Notes: a model not told the origin generated them from the sequence alone. 64,000 bases of DNA from Mycobacterium sp. URHD0025 (GCF_000426065.1 NZ_AUEQ01000012.1:248001-312000); one strand, 5' to 3'; positions 16,762-25,594 are shown, counted from the first letter of the stretch. A program made the numbers and translations.

Positions 16762-17136
16762 GTGCGCTGGATCGTGGACGCCATGAACGTGATCGGATCG
16801 AAGCCGGACGGCTGGTGGAAGGACCGCCGCGGCGCGATGGCCGATTTGGTCCAGCGGCTCGAGCGCTGGGCCGCGGCCGGGGAAGATCCCGTGACGGTGG
16901 TGTTCGAAGGTCCGACGACGCCGCCGATCGAGTCCGCGGCCATCGAGATACGCCATGCCCCGCGGGCCGCCGCGAATTCCGCCGACGACGAGATCGTGCG
17001 GCTGGTCCAGGCGGATTCCCGGCCCGGAGAGATCACTGTTGTGACATCGGACAGCGCACTGGCCGAGCGGGTCCGCGCCGAGGGCGCACTGCTCCATCCG
17101 GCTGCCGGGTTCCGCGAGCTGATCGATCGATTCTGA
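16762..17136 (+). CDS. NYN/YacP-like PIN-fold RNase
   Basis: A 124-residue protein with a PIN-like nuclease fold of the YacP/NYN type. Conserved acidic positions appear in WIVDAMNVIG (Asp near 6), NSADDEIVR and VTSDSALAERV, the pattern used to hold metal ions. Such proteins cut or process RNA. The GTG at 16762 is preferred because a TATCGT -10 element ends seven bases before it. It diverges from the URC operon and is convergent with an AMP-ligase gene two bases downstream of its stop. Confidence 0.75.
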   Translation: MRWIVDAMNVIGSKPDGWWKDRRGAMADLVQRLERWAAAGEDPVTVVFEGPTTPPIESAAIEIRHAPRAAANSADDEIVRLVQADSRPGEITVVTSDSALAERVRAEGALLHPAAGFRELIDRF

Positions 17137-17138
17137 GC

Positions 17139-18692
17139 TTAAACGCGTACTGTCTCGATCGATCCATCAATGATCAACTGGCGCAGGCTTTTCCGATCGA
17201 ACTTTCCGCTGGGAAGGGTCGGTATCCGTTCGCTGGTGGTCAGCGCCCACCGGGTGGGCACCTTGTAGGCGGACAACTGTTCGCGGGCGGAAGCGGCCAA
17301 GGATCCCAGGTCGACCTCCGCGGTGGGCACCACGATCGCGCAGACTTCCTCGCCGCGCTGTGGGTCATCGATGCCGACGACCACGCACTGCGCGACACCA
17401 GCCGATTCGGCGACGACTGCCTCGACCTCCAAGGGTGAGACGTTGGCGCCCGCGGCCTTGATCAGATCGGTGGTCCGGCCGACGTAGAACAGCCGGGGAT
17501 CGCCGTCGCGGCGGTAAACCTTGTCGCCGGTGTGGTACCAACCGTCGGCATCGAAGGTCTCGGACCGTTCACGCTTGTTGTATCCGGCCATCACTCCGAT
17601 ACCCCGGACCAGCAGTTCACCGGTGTCCCCGGGCGCGACAGGGGAACCGTGCTCGTCGACGATCGCCATGTCGGTGAAGGCGAATCCGCCCGCGGTCTCA
17701 GACATGGTGCGGTGGACCGGAAATCCGTCGGGCACATCGGTCATGGCGATGTCGAGCGGACCGTCGCGCAGCATCGGCGCACTGCTCAGGTTCCGCTCGG
17801 CGAAGGACGGATGTTCGCGCAACCGCTGGGTGAATGCGGGCCAGCCGACGAGTCCGGTGATGCGTTCGCGCTCAGCGAGATCCAGCGCGGTGGCGGGATC
17901 CAGTTTCGGCATGACCACGACGGTCACCGGTTCGTGCAGTGCGCCGGTGACCGCGAGCAATCCGCCGATCCAGAAGAACGGCATCGCGCACAGGACCCGG
18001 GACTCATCCTCGGTCCCGGTGATCGCCCGGATGGCGCTCGGCCAGGTCGAGGTCTGCCGCACCAGCGTGCCGTGGGTGTGCAGGACCCCCTTGGGATCGG
18101 CGGTGGACCCCGATGTGTGGACCATGATGGCGAGGTCGGCGGGGGAGACCTCGGCCTCGGCTGCGGCCAGCACTTCGACCGGCACCTCGTCGGCCGTCTC
18201 GTCACACCCTGGTGAGACCCAGGGCCGGTCCACCGCGCCGGTCAGTGCGATGCGACGCAGATAGGGGGCGGCGCGCAGGGCCAGCCGGTTCGTGGGCTGG
18301 TCGGTCAGCTCGGGCAGGGCCGCTTCCAACCGTGCTGCCACATCGATGTTCAATACGGTGTCGGGCGCGATGAGCAGCCCGATGTCGGCCAGGCGCAACA
18401 CCTTTGCGATCTCGGCGGAGGTGTAGAGCGTGCTCAACGGCACGGCGACCGCACCGATCCGCGACACCGCGAGCCACCACGTCACCCACTCGGCACTGTT
18501 GGGGAAGAACAGGCCTACGCGCGTGCCCTTGCCCACCCCCTCGCGCAGCAACCACCGTGCCAGGCGCCCCGACCGCTGCTCGGCCTCCAGGTAGGTGAGC
18601 CGATCGCTGGGTGTGACCAGGTAGGCGGATTCACCGAACTGGGCAACGCTGCGGTGGAGCAGCGCCGGGATGGTCAGCGGGGGTGGTGTCAC
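17139..18692 (-). CDS. AMP-dependent acyl-CoA synthetase/ligase (FadD-like)
   Basis: A 517-residue adenylate-forming enzyme that activates a carboxylic acid with ATP and, most likely, transfers it to CoA. The P-loop HTSGSTADPKG is at 192-202, DGWYHTGD near 390 marks the hinge region, and the catalytic lysine lies in LPSGKFDRK near 500. The substrate is not clear from sequence; medium-chain fatty or aromatic acids are usual for this branch. No beta-oxidation genes adjoin. There is no strong ribosome-binding site, so the start is less certain than the body. Confidence 0.85.
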   Translation of the reverse strand: MTPPPLTIPALLHRSVAQFGESAYLVTPSDRLTYLEAEQRSGRLARWLLREGVGKGTRVGLFFPNSAEWVTWWLAVSRIGAVAVPLSTLYTSAEIAKVLRLADIGLLIAPDTVLNIDVAARLEAALPELTDQPTNRLALRAAPYLRRIALTGAVDRPWVSPGCDETADEVPVEVLAAAEAEVSPADLAIMVHTSGSTADPKGVLHTHGTLVRQTSTWPSAIRAITGTEDESRVLCAMPFFWIGGLLAVTGALHEPVTVVVMPKLDPATALDLAERERITGLVGWPAFTQRLREHPSFAERNLSSAPMLRDGPLDIAMTDVPDGFPVHRTMSETAGGFAFTDMAIVDEHGSPVAPGDTGELLVRGIGVMAGYNKRERSETFDADGWYHTGDKVYRRDGDPRLFYVGRTTDLIKAAGANVSPLEVEAVVAESAGVAQCVVVGIDDPQRGEEVCAIVVPTAEVDLGSLAASAREQLSAYKVPTRWALTTSERIPTLPSGKFDRKSLRQLIIDGSIETVRV

Positions 18693-18737
18693 CGGACCAT
18701 CTTCTCCAATGGTCCATACCGGCCTACCCGCGGTGGG

Positions 18738-19508
18738 TCACTGGCTTCCGCACGCGGGGCAGTCGGCTCGTGGTGGGCGTGGATCGTGGGGGTTGTCGGG
18801 GTCGGGGTCGCCGAACCACCGCGAGGGCTCATGCGCGGCGTACGTGTCGTGCCAGGACCACCACTCGTACGGTTTGGTCTGCGGATAACCCGGCGGGGAA
18901 TCCTCCCAGCTCTCCTGTCGACCGAGCGCCGTCATATCCAGGAAGTTCCAGGTGTTGACGAACACTTCGTCGCCGCGGTCGTTGATGAAGTAAGTGCGGA
19001 AAATCTGATCACCGTCACGGATGAAGGCATTGGTGCCGTGCCATTCGTCGACGCCGAAGTCCACGTCGAACTCCGCGCCCTCGGTGGGGATCATGGTGTA
19101 CCACGGGTGACTCCAGCCCATGCGCGCCTTGATCCGGGCGATGTCGGCCTGCGCCCCGCGGGAGGCGTAGACGAGTGTGGTGTCGCGGGCATTGAGGTGG
19201 GCAAGGTTACCGATGTGATCGGCCATCAACGAACAGCCGACACAACCGTGCTCCGGCCAGTCGTCCACACCCGGATCGAGGAACGCGCGGTAGACGATCA
19301 GTTGACGGCGCCCGGCGAACAGGTCGAGCAGCGTCATCGTGCCCTCGGGTCCTTCGAATGCGTAGTCCTTGTCCACCGGCGTCCACGGCATCCGCCGGCG
19401 AAGGGCCGCGAGGCGATCCCGTGTTCGGGTGAACTCCTTTTCCTTGACCAGCATTTCCTCCAGCGCGGCTTGCCATTCCGCCGCCGGCACGATCGGTGGG
19501 TTCTTCAC
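18738..19508 (-). CDS. DUF899 thioredoxin-fold protein
   Basis: A 256-residue DUF899 protein. The family signature is visible as RRQLIVYRAFLDPG, then GCVGCS (Cys89-x-x-Cys92) and the WSHPWYTM and FNTWNFLD-like segments. The Cys pair and fold suggest a thiol-disulfide or peroxidase-like activity, not proven for the family. It diverges from an ArsR-SRPBCC operon, and two operator-like dyads lie in the gap, so the ArsR protein probably controls this gene too. The GTG at 19508 is chosen; an in-frame start 14 codons upstream would run into the first dyad. Confidence 0.8.
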   Translation of the reverse strand: MKNPPIVPAAEWQAALEEMLVKEKEFTRTRDRLAALRRRMPWTPVDKDYAFEGPEGTMTLLDLFAGRRQLIVYRAFLDPGVDDWPEHGCVGCSLMADHIGNLAHLNARDTTLVYASRGAQADIARIKARMGWSHPWYTMIPTEGAEFDVDFGVDEWHGTNAFIRDGDQIFRTYFINDRGDEVFVNTWNFLDMTALGRQESWEDSPPGYPQTKPYEWWSWHDTYAAHEPSRWFGDPDPDNPHDPRPPRADCPACGSQ

Positions 19509-19548
19509 GGCTGCTCCCGTCGTCGGTGCTCTTGATCTCCGGTCAAAC

Positions 19549-19568
19549 ATTCAACAACTCAGTTGAAT
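19549..19568. promoter_or_regulatory. Operator dyad ATTCAAC-N6-GTTGAAT
   Basis: A perfect inverted repeat with 7-bp arms and a six-base centre in the gap between the divergent DUF899 and ArsR genes. A second dyad with the same core (TCAAC-N6-GTTGA) lies 37 bases away at the ArsR start. ArsR-family repressors bind such dyads in their own promoters. Confidence 0.65.
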
Positions 19569-19604
19569 AACATTGCTTCAGCACACCACGGTTCGTGGCT
19601 ATAG

Positions 19605-19620
19605 TCAACAAGGTGGTTGA
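19605..19620. promoter_or_regulatory. Second operator dyad TCAAC-N6-GTTGA over the ArsR start, with TATAGT -10
   Basis: TCAAC at 19605-19609 and GTTGA at 19616-19620 repeat the core of the dyad at 19549. A TATAGT -10 element occupies 19600-19605 and ends seven bases before the GTG at 19613. A protein bound here would cover the transcription start of a leaderless arsR message. Confidence 0.6.
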
Positions 19621-19945
19621 AGATCAAGTCCTGGACCGTGCCTATTCGGCCCTGGCCGATCCGACGCGTCGCCGTCTACTGGAGGCGCTGCGTCAGGGTG
19701 ATGCCCGCATCAGCGACTTGGCCGCGCCGTTGCCCATGACGTTCGCGGGGGTCTCGCGGCATGTCGGGGTGCTGGAAGCCGCCGGTTTGGTGCAGCGCGA
19801 GGTCCGTGGTCGCGAGCACTGGGTGTCGCTCAAGCACGACGGATTGACCATGGCCCAGCAGTGGATGGACGAGCAGACGGACTTCTGGTCGAGCCGTGCC
19901 GACGCGCTGGCGGCACGGTTGCGGCGTCAGGCGGACTCTCGATGA
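19613..19945 (+). CDS. ArsR-family transcriptional regulator
   Basis: A 110-residue winged-helix regulator (LADPTRRRLLEALRQGDARISDLAAPL, then FAGVSRHVGVLEAAGLV as the recognition helix). It lacks the Cys metal sites of ArsR/SmtB and belongs to the metal-independent branch usually paired with SRPBCC (AHSA1) genes, as here. The GTG at 19613 is preferred over one 18 nt upstream because TATAGT ends seven bases before it. It overlaps the next gene by ATGA and probably represses its own operon and the divergent DUF899 gene. Confidence 0.85.
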   Translation: MVEDQVLDRAYSALADPTRRRLLEALRQGDARISDLAAPLPMTFAGVSRHVGVLEAAGLVQREVRGREHWVSLKHDGLTMAQQWMDEQTDFWSSRADALAARLRRQADSR

Positions 19946-20385
19946 CCGACGCGCCGACAGTCCGCGTGCGGCGCCTGATGCCCGCGGCCCCTGATGTCGT
20001 ATTCGACCAATGGCTGGATCCCGAGTCGCTGAGGGACTGGATGTGCCCGCGCCCCGTGCACTGCGTCGAGGTGGTGGTCGAACCCCGGGTCGGCGGGATC
20101 GTGCGGTTCGACGTCGACGATTCCGGCACGAGCGTGCTGATCACCGGGCAGTTCCTGGCCATCGAGCGGCCTCGCGTGCTGCGCTTCACCTGGAGCAACT
20201 CGGACTGGAGCGATCCGACGGTGGTGAGCATCGTCAACGTCGAATTCGAACCGGCCGGTGACGGGCAGACCTTGATGTCGATCGAGCATTCCCTTTTGCC
20301 CCCAGAGGAATTCGACAACTTCCACAGCGGGTGGGTCCTCACCTTCGAGCAGCTGGGAGCCCGCCTCGAGCGTGCCGCGACCTAG
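19942..20385 (+). CDS. SRPBCC/AHSA1-like protein
   Basis: A 147-residue START-like (SRPBCC) domain of the activator-of-Hsp90-homologue type, with a hydrophobic ligand pocket. Typical segments are VFDQWLDPESLRDWM, a GG-x-V-R-F strand and the closing HSGWVLTFEQLGARL helix. It is translationally coupled to the ArsR gene (ATGA). Such pairs are common in actinobacteria; the ligand is unknown. The -10 element of the next gene overlaps its stop codon. Confidence 0.8.
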   Translation: MTDAPTVRVRRLMPAAPDVVFDQWLDPESLRDWMCPRPVHCVEVVVEPRVGGIVRFDVDDSGTSVLITGQFLAIERPRVLRFTWSNSDWSDPTVVSIVNVEFEPAGDGQTLMSIEHSLLPPEEFDNFHSGWVLTFEQLGARLERAAT

Positions 20386-20388
20386 ACT
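20383..20388 (+). promoter_or_regulatory. -10 element for leaderless FAAL gene
   Basis: TAGACT ends six bases before the ATG at 20395 and shares its TAG with the stop of the preceding gene. The FAAL gene can therefore be transcribed independently of the ArsR operon. Confidence 0.5.
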
Positions 20389-20394
20389 GCGGTC

Positions 20395-22245
20395 ATGGAC
20401 AGCGGCACCCAGGTTCAGTACGAGGCTCCGGCAGGCCTGCTCCGTATCGAGGACTGCCTCGATGAGGCCGGCGGTATCGTGCTGCCTCCGGGCACCACGC
20501 TGATTTCGCTGATCGACCGCAACATCGCTCACGTCGGTGATCTGGTTGCGTACCGATACCTGGATTTCAGCCACGGCGAGGACGAGATCGTCGAACTGAC
20601 CTGGACTCAGCTGGGGGTTCGGCTCAGCGCTGTCGCGGCACGGCTCCAGCAGGTTGCCGTGCGCGGCGACCGCGTCGCGATCCTCGCGCCGCAGGGACTC
20701 GACTACGTCGTCGGCTTCTTCGCCGCGATCAAGGCGGGAAACATCGCGGTACCGCTGTTCGCGCCCGAATTGCAGGGCCACGCAGAACGACTCGAAACCG
20801 CGCTGCTGGATTCGCGCCCGACCACGGTGCTCACCACCGCCGCAGGAAATGCCGCGGTGCAGGAGTTCCTCGCGAAGATGCCGGAGGCCGTACGTCCCCG
20901 GGTGGAGCTCATCGATGAGATACCCGATTCTGAGGGGGACAGTTTCGCTCCGATTCCGGTCGATCCCGACGACGTCTCTCACCTGCAGTACACCTCGGGC
21001 TCGACGCGTCCGCCGGTCGGCGTGGAGATCACCCATCGTGCGGTGGGCACCAACCTGCTGCAGATGATCCTGTCCATCGACCTACTGAACCGAAACACCC
21101 ACGGCCTCAGCTGGTTACCGCTCTATCACGACATGGGTCTGTCCATGATCGGGTTTCCCGCGGTGTACGGCGGGCACTCGACGCTGATGTCGCCGACCGC
21201 GTTCATCCGTCGTCCGCAGCGTTGGATCCGGGCGATGTCGGACGCATCGAAACACGGCCGCGTCATCACGGCCGCACCGAACTTCGCCTACGAGTGGACC
21301 GCCCAGCGCGGGGTGCCCGCAGCGGGGGAGGACATCGATCTGAGCAATGTGGTGCTGATCATCGGTTCCGAGCCGGTGATCCCTGAGGTGATCACGGCGT
21401 TCAACGAGACGTTCGCGCCGTACGGGCTGCCACCGACCGCCTTCAAACCGTCCTACGGCATCGCCGAGGCGACCCTGCTGATCTCGACGATCGCTCCGGC
21501 CGAGCAGGCATCGGTGGTCTACTTCGACCGCGAGCAGCTCGGACTCGGGCGAGCGGTGGCCGTGGACGCCCGCGACGAAGGAGCCGTCGCACATGTTTCG
21601 TGCGGTCACCCGGCCCGGAGCCTGTGGGCGGTGATCGTCGACCCGGCCACCGCCGACGCACTCGCCGAGGAAGTGCCCGATGGTGAGGTCGGCGAGATCT
21701 GGTTGCACGGCAACAACATCGGTCGCGGCTACTGGGGCAGGCCCGAAGAGACGCGCAAGACGTTCGGGGTGTCATTGCATTCGCGCCTGGCCCCGGACAG
21801 CCACGCGGACGGGCTGCCGGAGCACGCCAGGTGGCTCCGCACCGGCGATCTCGGGGTGTATTTCGAGGGACAGTTGTATGTGACGGGTCGCATGGCGGAC
21901 TTGGTGCGCATCGACGGGCGCAGCCACTATCCCCAGGACATCGAGGCGACGGTGGCGGAGGCCTCCCCGTTGGTCCGGCGCGGCTACGTCACGGCGTTCA
22001 CGGTGCCCGCCGAGGGAGATGGCGCCCAGCTGGTGGTGATCGCCGAGCGTGCGGCCGGCACCAGCCGGGCCGACCCGCAGGAGGCCGACGATGCCGTCCG
22101 TGCGGCGGTGGCCGAACGGCACGGTGTGACCGTGGCTGATCTGCGGTTCCTTCCGGCCGGTGCCATTCCGCGGACCACCAGCGGTAAGTTGGCCCGGCTG
22201 GCATGTCGCAGTGAGTATCTGGAGGGCGCATTGGGCGTGCGGTGA
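20395..22245 (+). CDS. Fatty-acyl-AMP ligase (FAAL, FadD-type), stand-alone
   Basis: A 616-residue enzyme of the FAAL group, which activates fatty acids as acyl-AMP for transfer to polyketide or peptide synthases instead of CoA. It shows the P-loop YTSGSTRPPVGVEITH near 200, the FAAL-like WLPLYHDMGL, SYGIAEATLL, RTGDLG, and the lysine in TTSGKLAR near 600. The WLPLYHDMGL motif and overall length favour FAAL over an acyl-CoA ligase. No polyketide synthase, NRPS or acyl-carrier gene is near, so its partner must lie elsewhere in the genome. Confidence 0.85.
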   Translation: MDSGTQVQYEAPAGLLRIEDCLDEAGGIVLPPGTTLISLIDRNIAHVGDLVAYRYLDFSHGEDEIVELTWTQLGVRLSAVAARLQQVAVRGDRVAILAPQGLDYVVGFFAAIKAGNIAVPLFAPELQGHAERLETALLDSRPTTVLTTAAGNAAVQEFLAKMPEAVRPRVELIDEIPDSEGDSFAPIPVDPDDVSHLQYTSGSTRPPVGVEITHRAVGTNLLQMILSIDLLNRNTHGLSWLPLYHDMGLSMIGFPAVYGGHSTLMSPTAFIRRPQRWIRAMSDASKHGRVITAAPNFAYEWTAQRGVPAAGEDIDLSNVVLIIGSEPVIPEVITAFNETFAPYGLPPTAFKPSYGIAEATLLISTIAPAEQASVVYFDREQLGLGRAVAVDARDEGAVAHVSCGHPARSLWAVIVDPATADALAEEVPDGEVGEIWLHGNNIGRGYWGRPEETRKTFGVSLHSRLAPDSHADGLPEHARWLRTGDLGVYFEGQLYVTGRMADLVRIDGRSHYPQDIEATVAEASPLVRRGYVTAFTVPAEGDGAQLVVIAERAAGTSRADPQEADDAVRAAVAERHGVTVADLRFLPAGAIPRTTSGKLARLACRSEYLEGALGVR

Positions 22246-22271
22246 CCGCTCACCGCGGGCATGCTGCTGAT

Positions 22272-22739
22272 ATGAGCAGAGACGAGATCACCGCCGCGAT
22301 CGTAGAAGCCCGCCTTACCAAGGGCCTGACCTGGCAGCAGCTGGCCGATGCCATCGACAGACCCGTGGTGTGGACGGTTTCTGCGCTTCTCGGACAGCAT
22401 CCGGTTCCGGTCGAGGCCGGCACGATCATCGTGGACCTGCTCGGATTGGACGCGTCGGTGATTCCGGTGCTGGCCGCGGTGCCGATGCGTGGTGGATTGC
22501 CGACGGCCGTGCCGACAGATCCCACCATCTACCGGTTCTACGAGGCGCTCCAGGTCTACGGCGGTGCGCTCAAGGAAGTCATCCACGAACAATTCGGTGA
22601 CGGCATCATGAGCGCCATCAACTTCAGCGTCGACGTGCAGCGTAAATCGCACCCTGCCGGTGACCGAGTGGTGGTGACGTTCGACGGCAAGTTCCTGCCG
22701 TACGACTGGACGGCGGCCGAGAGAGTCGTCCGCTGCTAG
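22272..22739 (+). CDS. cynS: Cyanate hydratase (cyanase)
   Basis: A 155-residue cyanase that converts cyanate and bicarbonate to ammonia and carbon dioxide. The three catalytic residues match the E. coli pattern and spacing: Arg88 and Glu91 in YRFYEALQVYG, and Ser114 in GDGIMSAI. The N-terminal half is the usual helical domain. The ATG at 22272 gives the family length. There is no cyanate transporter or carbonic anhydrase gene beside it. The following gene starts nine bases after the stop, apparently from its own -10 element. Confidence 0.95.
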   Translation: MSRDEITAAIVEARLTKGLTWQQLADAIDRPVVWTVSALLGQHPVPVEAGTIIVDLLGLDASVIPVLAAVPMRGGLPTAVPTDPTIYRFYEALQVYGGALKEVIHEQFGDGIMSAINFSVDVQRKSHPAGDRVVVTFDGKFLPYDWTAAERVVRC

Positions 22740-22742
22740 TTT
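22737..22742 (+). promoter_or_regulatory. -10 element for leaderless start at 22749
   Basis: TAGTTT overlaps the cynS stop codon and ends six bases before the GTG of the next gene. Confidence 0.4.
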
Positions 22743-22748
22743 GCAGTC

Positions 22749-23405
22749 GTGGGCCAGTTTTCGGATTCGTGGGCCGCGCTGCGTGCGGCGGTGGCCGGAC
22801 TCGCACCCGGCGACTTCGGTCAGCCGTCCGGATGTGCCGGATGGCTGATTCGGGATCTGGTGTGCCACCTCATCATTGACGCGCAAGATGTGCTGATCAC
22901 GCTGGCCACCCCGGCCCACGCCGACCCCACCCGCGACGCACTGACCTACTGGGAGATCACCGGCACACCTCCCAATGGTGAGGATCCCCTCGACGCGCTG
23001 ACCGTCCGGCTGGCCGCGGCGTACGAGGATCCGGCGCTGCTCACGTTCCATTTCGACGACGTGGGTTCGGCTGCGGGGAGAGCGGCCGAACTCGCCGACC
23101 CCGACCTGCGGGTCGGGACCAAGGAGCAGGTGCTCACCGTCGGGGACTACCTGGATGCCTACGTTCTGGAATGGACGCTGCACCACCTCGATCTCGTCGC
23201 GCACCTGCCTGCGACGCCGGGCCCGCCCGCGACAGGCCTTGCCGAGTCTCGGGCGATGTTCGAGGCCATCACGGGTGTCCGGTTTCCCGCGACGTTCGCC
23301 GACGCCGACGCACTGCGGGTGGGCACCGGCCGGCGAATCCCGACCGATTCGGAGAAGACGGCACTCGGCGCGACGGTGGCACAGCTACCGTTCGTGCTGG
23401 GCTGA
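22749..23405 (+). CDS. Mycothiol-dependent maleylpyruvate isomerase-like protein
   Basis: A 218-residue protein of the MDMPI_N/DinB-like superfamily. The metal-site signature is seen in GWLIRDLVCHL and the VLEWTLHHLDLV helix, with the third histidine group expected between them. Related actinobacterial proteins use mycothiol as cofactor for isomerisation or detoxification. The substrate is not evident. It sits between cynS and a zinc alcohol dehydrogenase without overlaps. Confidence 0.75.
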   Translation: MGQFSDSWAALRAAVAGLAPGDFGQPSGCAGWLIRDLVCHLIIDAQDVLITLATPAHADPTRDALTYWEITGTPPNGEDPLDALTVRLAAAYEDPALLTFHFDDVGSAAGRAAELADPDLRVGTKEQVLTVGDYLDAYVLEWTLHHLDLVAHLPATPGPPATGLAESRAMFEAITGVRFPATFADADALRVGTGRRIPTDSEKTALGATVAQLPFVLG

Positions 23406-23478
23406 GAGTTGCCTCTGGCCAAGCGGGCTGCCGACGGCCGATGATTACCTGACATCAGACGGCGACGGTAAGGATCTC

Positions 23479-24492
23479 ATGTCTACACATCGAGCTGTAC
23501 ACGTCCAGTCCTCGGGTGGCGCCCTGGAACTCGTTGACGCGCAAACTCTCTCACCGGATCGGGGCCAGGTTCGGGTGGCCGTTGCCGCGTGCGGGGTCTG
23601 CGGCACCGATCAGGCCATCGTCAACGGCGGGTTCCCGGGTATGACCTGGCCGGTGACTCCGGGCCACGAGATCGCAGGCACGATCGCCGAAGTCGGCGCC
23701 GGTGTCACCGATTTCGCGGTGGGTGACCGCGTCGCGGTCGGGTGGTTCGGTGGCCACTGCGGGGTGTGCATTCCATGTCGCAAGGGACTGTTCATCCACT
23801 GTGACATCGGCCAGATACCGAGCCTGCATTACCCGGGCGGCTACGCGGAATCGGTGACGGTGCCGGCCAATGCGCTTGCCCGGATCCCCGACGAACTCTC
23901 CTTCGCCGAGGCCGCTCCCATGGGGTGTGCCGGCGTGACAACCTACAACGCCCTTCGCCACACCCGCGCGGTCGCGGGGGACCTGGTCGCGGTCCTCGGC
24001 GTCGGCGGCCTGGGACATCTCGGGCTGCAGTTCGCCCATGCGATGGGTTTCGAGACGGTTGCGATCGCCCGTGGCCGCGGCAAGGAGGCCGACGCCCGCT
24101 CGCTGGGGGCCAGGCATTTCATCGACTCGACGGCCGCGGACGTCAGTGCGGCGCTGCGTGATCTGGGTGGCGCGGCAGTCGTTCTGGCCACCGTCGGCAA
24201 CTCGCAGGCCATGGCCGAGACTGTCGGTGGGTTGGCGCCGCGTGGCGAGCTGGTGGCGATCGGGGTGTCGGCCGATCCATTGCCGATCAGTCCGGTGCAA
24301 CTGATCCAGCCCGCGCTGACGATCTCCGGGCATCCGTCCGGGACGGCGCGTGATGTCGAGGAGACGATGCATTTCGCGGTGCTGTCGGGGGTGCGCGCAC
24401 TCATCGAAGAGCGCCCGCTCGCCGATGCGGCGGGCGCGTATGCGGCGATGGAACAGGGGCACGCGCGCTACCGCATGGTGTTGACGATCTGA
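23479..24492 (+). CDS. Zinc-dependent alcohol dehydrogenase
   Basis: A 337-residue medium-chain dehydrogenase. Catalytic zinc ligands are Cys41 (GVCGTD) and His63-Glu64 (GHE). The structural zinc is held by Cys94, Cys97, Cys100 and Cys108. The NAD-binding loop GVGGLGHLG is at 174-182. The pattern is that of AdhP/AdhT-type primary alcohol dehydrogenases, oxidising ethanol or similar alcohols to aldehydes. The ATG at 23479 has TAAGGA five bases upstream; the longer upstream reading is in the wrong frame context. Confidence 0.9.
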   Translation: MSTHRAVHVQSSGGALELVDAQTLSPDRGQVRVAVAACGVCGTDQAIVNGGFPGMTWPVTPGHEIAGTIAEVGAGVTDFAVGDRVAVGWFGGHCGVCIPCRKGLFIHCDIGQIPSLHYPGGYAESVTVPANALARIPDELSFAEAAPMGCAGVTTYNALRHTRAVAGDLVAVLGVGGLGHLGLQFAHAMGFETVAIARGRGKEADARSLGARHFIDSTAADVSAALRDLGGAAVVLATVGNSQAMAETVGGLAPRGELVAIGVSADPLPISPVQLIQPALTISGHPSGTARDVEETMHFAVLSGVRALIEERPLADAAGAYAAMEQGHARYRMVLTI

Positions 24493-24670
24493 TCTATCTC
24501 ACCCCGCCGGTCGTCGCGAGCAGGTAGCGTCGGTACTTCGTTTGCTGGACGACGAATCGGTGGGGGCCGGGATGGCGGGGAAGCAGATGGACACGGTTGC
24601 CGGGCGGATCTTCTCCAGGCGGCCACGTGGCGTTGTCCGCACGTTTGTCCGTGACATTTACTCTGCCCCG

Positions 24671-25594
24671 GTGCATTTCACGCCGAGGCGGCTCAGGACA
24701 TTGGTATCCGCGGCGCTCATCGCCGTGTCGTCGTGCGTGGTCGGTGCCACGCCCGCCTCGGCTGCACCCGTGCCGTCGGCGCAGATCGACTTCGGCGGCA
24801 TGATGCGCACGTACCGGCTCCACCTGCCGGCCGGAGGGGCACCTTCGGGGCTGGTGGTCAATCTGCATGCCGCAGGCGCGAGCGGTGCCGAGCAGGCGGC
24901 GCTGACCCATTACGACGCGGTTGCGGACGCCAATGGGTTCGCCGTGGTCTATCCCGATGGCATCGACTACAGCTGGGCCGACGGACGCGGCGCTTCGGTG
25001 CCGGACCGGCAGGGTGTCGACGACGTGGGGTTCATCTCGACCCTCGTCGAGCGTCTCGTGGCCGAGAACGGCATCCCGCGTGGCCGGGTGTTCGCCACCG
25101 GTCTGTCGGCGGGCGGCTTCATGGCCAACCGGTTGGCGTGCGACCGGGCTGATCTGTTCGCCGCGATCGCTCCGGTCGCAGGCACGCTCGGGACGAATGT
25201 CGGTTGCAGCCCGTCGCGGCCGGTGTCGGTTCTCGCGACCTACGGGACCGCGGATCCCATCGTGCCGTTCAACGGAGGGCCGATGACGGGCCGTGGCGGA
25301 GGGAGCACGGTGCTGTCCGGACCGGCCATGGTGGACCGGTGGCGCCAGATCAACGGTTGCCCGGCGCCGTCTGACGAGGTGCTGCCCGGCACTGGCGACG
25401 GCACCGAGACCCACCGCATCGCTTCCGATGGATGTGCGGCCGGTACATCGGTGGTGTTCATGCGAGTCGACGGCGGCGGACACACGTGGCCGGGGGTGCC
25501 CGACATCCTTCCGGTCCAGAACGTTGGCGCGGCCAGTCGAGCCTTCGACGCCTCCGACGTGTCCGGGCAGTTCTTCGCCTCGCACGGCAGATAG
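24671..25594 (+). CDS. Secreted PHB-depolymerase/feruloyl-esterase-like hydrolase
   Basis: A 307-residue exported alpha/beta hydrolase of the LpqC/PHB-depolymerase esterase type. It has a signal peptide ending near ATPASA (31), the nucleophile Ser146 in GLSAGG, an Asp in GTADPIVPFNGG and the His in DGGGHTWPG. The start is uncertain: a TAGCGT element at 24525-24530 would fit a TTG start at 24542, but that adds a 43-residue extension before the signal peptide. The GTG at 24671 gives a normal signal. Substrates are likely short-chain polyesters or aromatic esters outside the cell. Confidence 0.8.
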   Translation: MHFTPRRLRTLVSAALIAVSSCVVGATPASAAPVPSAQIDFGGMMRTYRLHLPAGGAPSGLVVNLHAAGASGAEQAALTHYDAVADANGFAVVYPDGIDYSWADGRGASVPDRQGVDDVGFISTLVERLVAENGIPRGRVFATGLSAGGFMANRLACDRADLFAAIAPVAGTLGTNVGCSPSRPVSVLATYGTADPIVPFNGGPMTGRGGGSTVLSGPAMVDRWRQINGCPAPSDEVLPGTGDGTETHRIASDGCAAGTSVVFMRVDGGGHTWPGVPDILPVQNVGAASRAFDASDVSGQFFASHGR

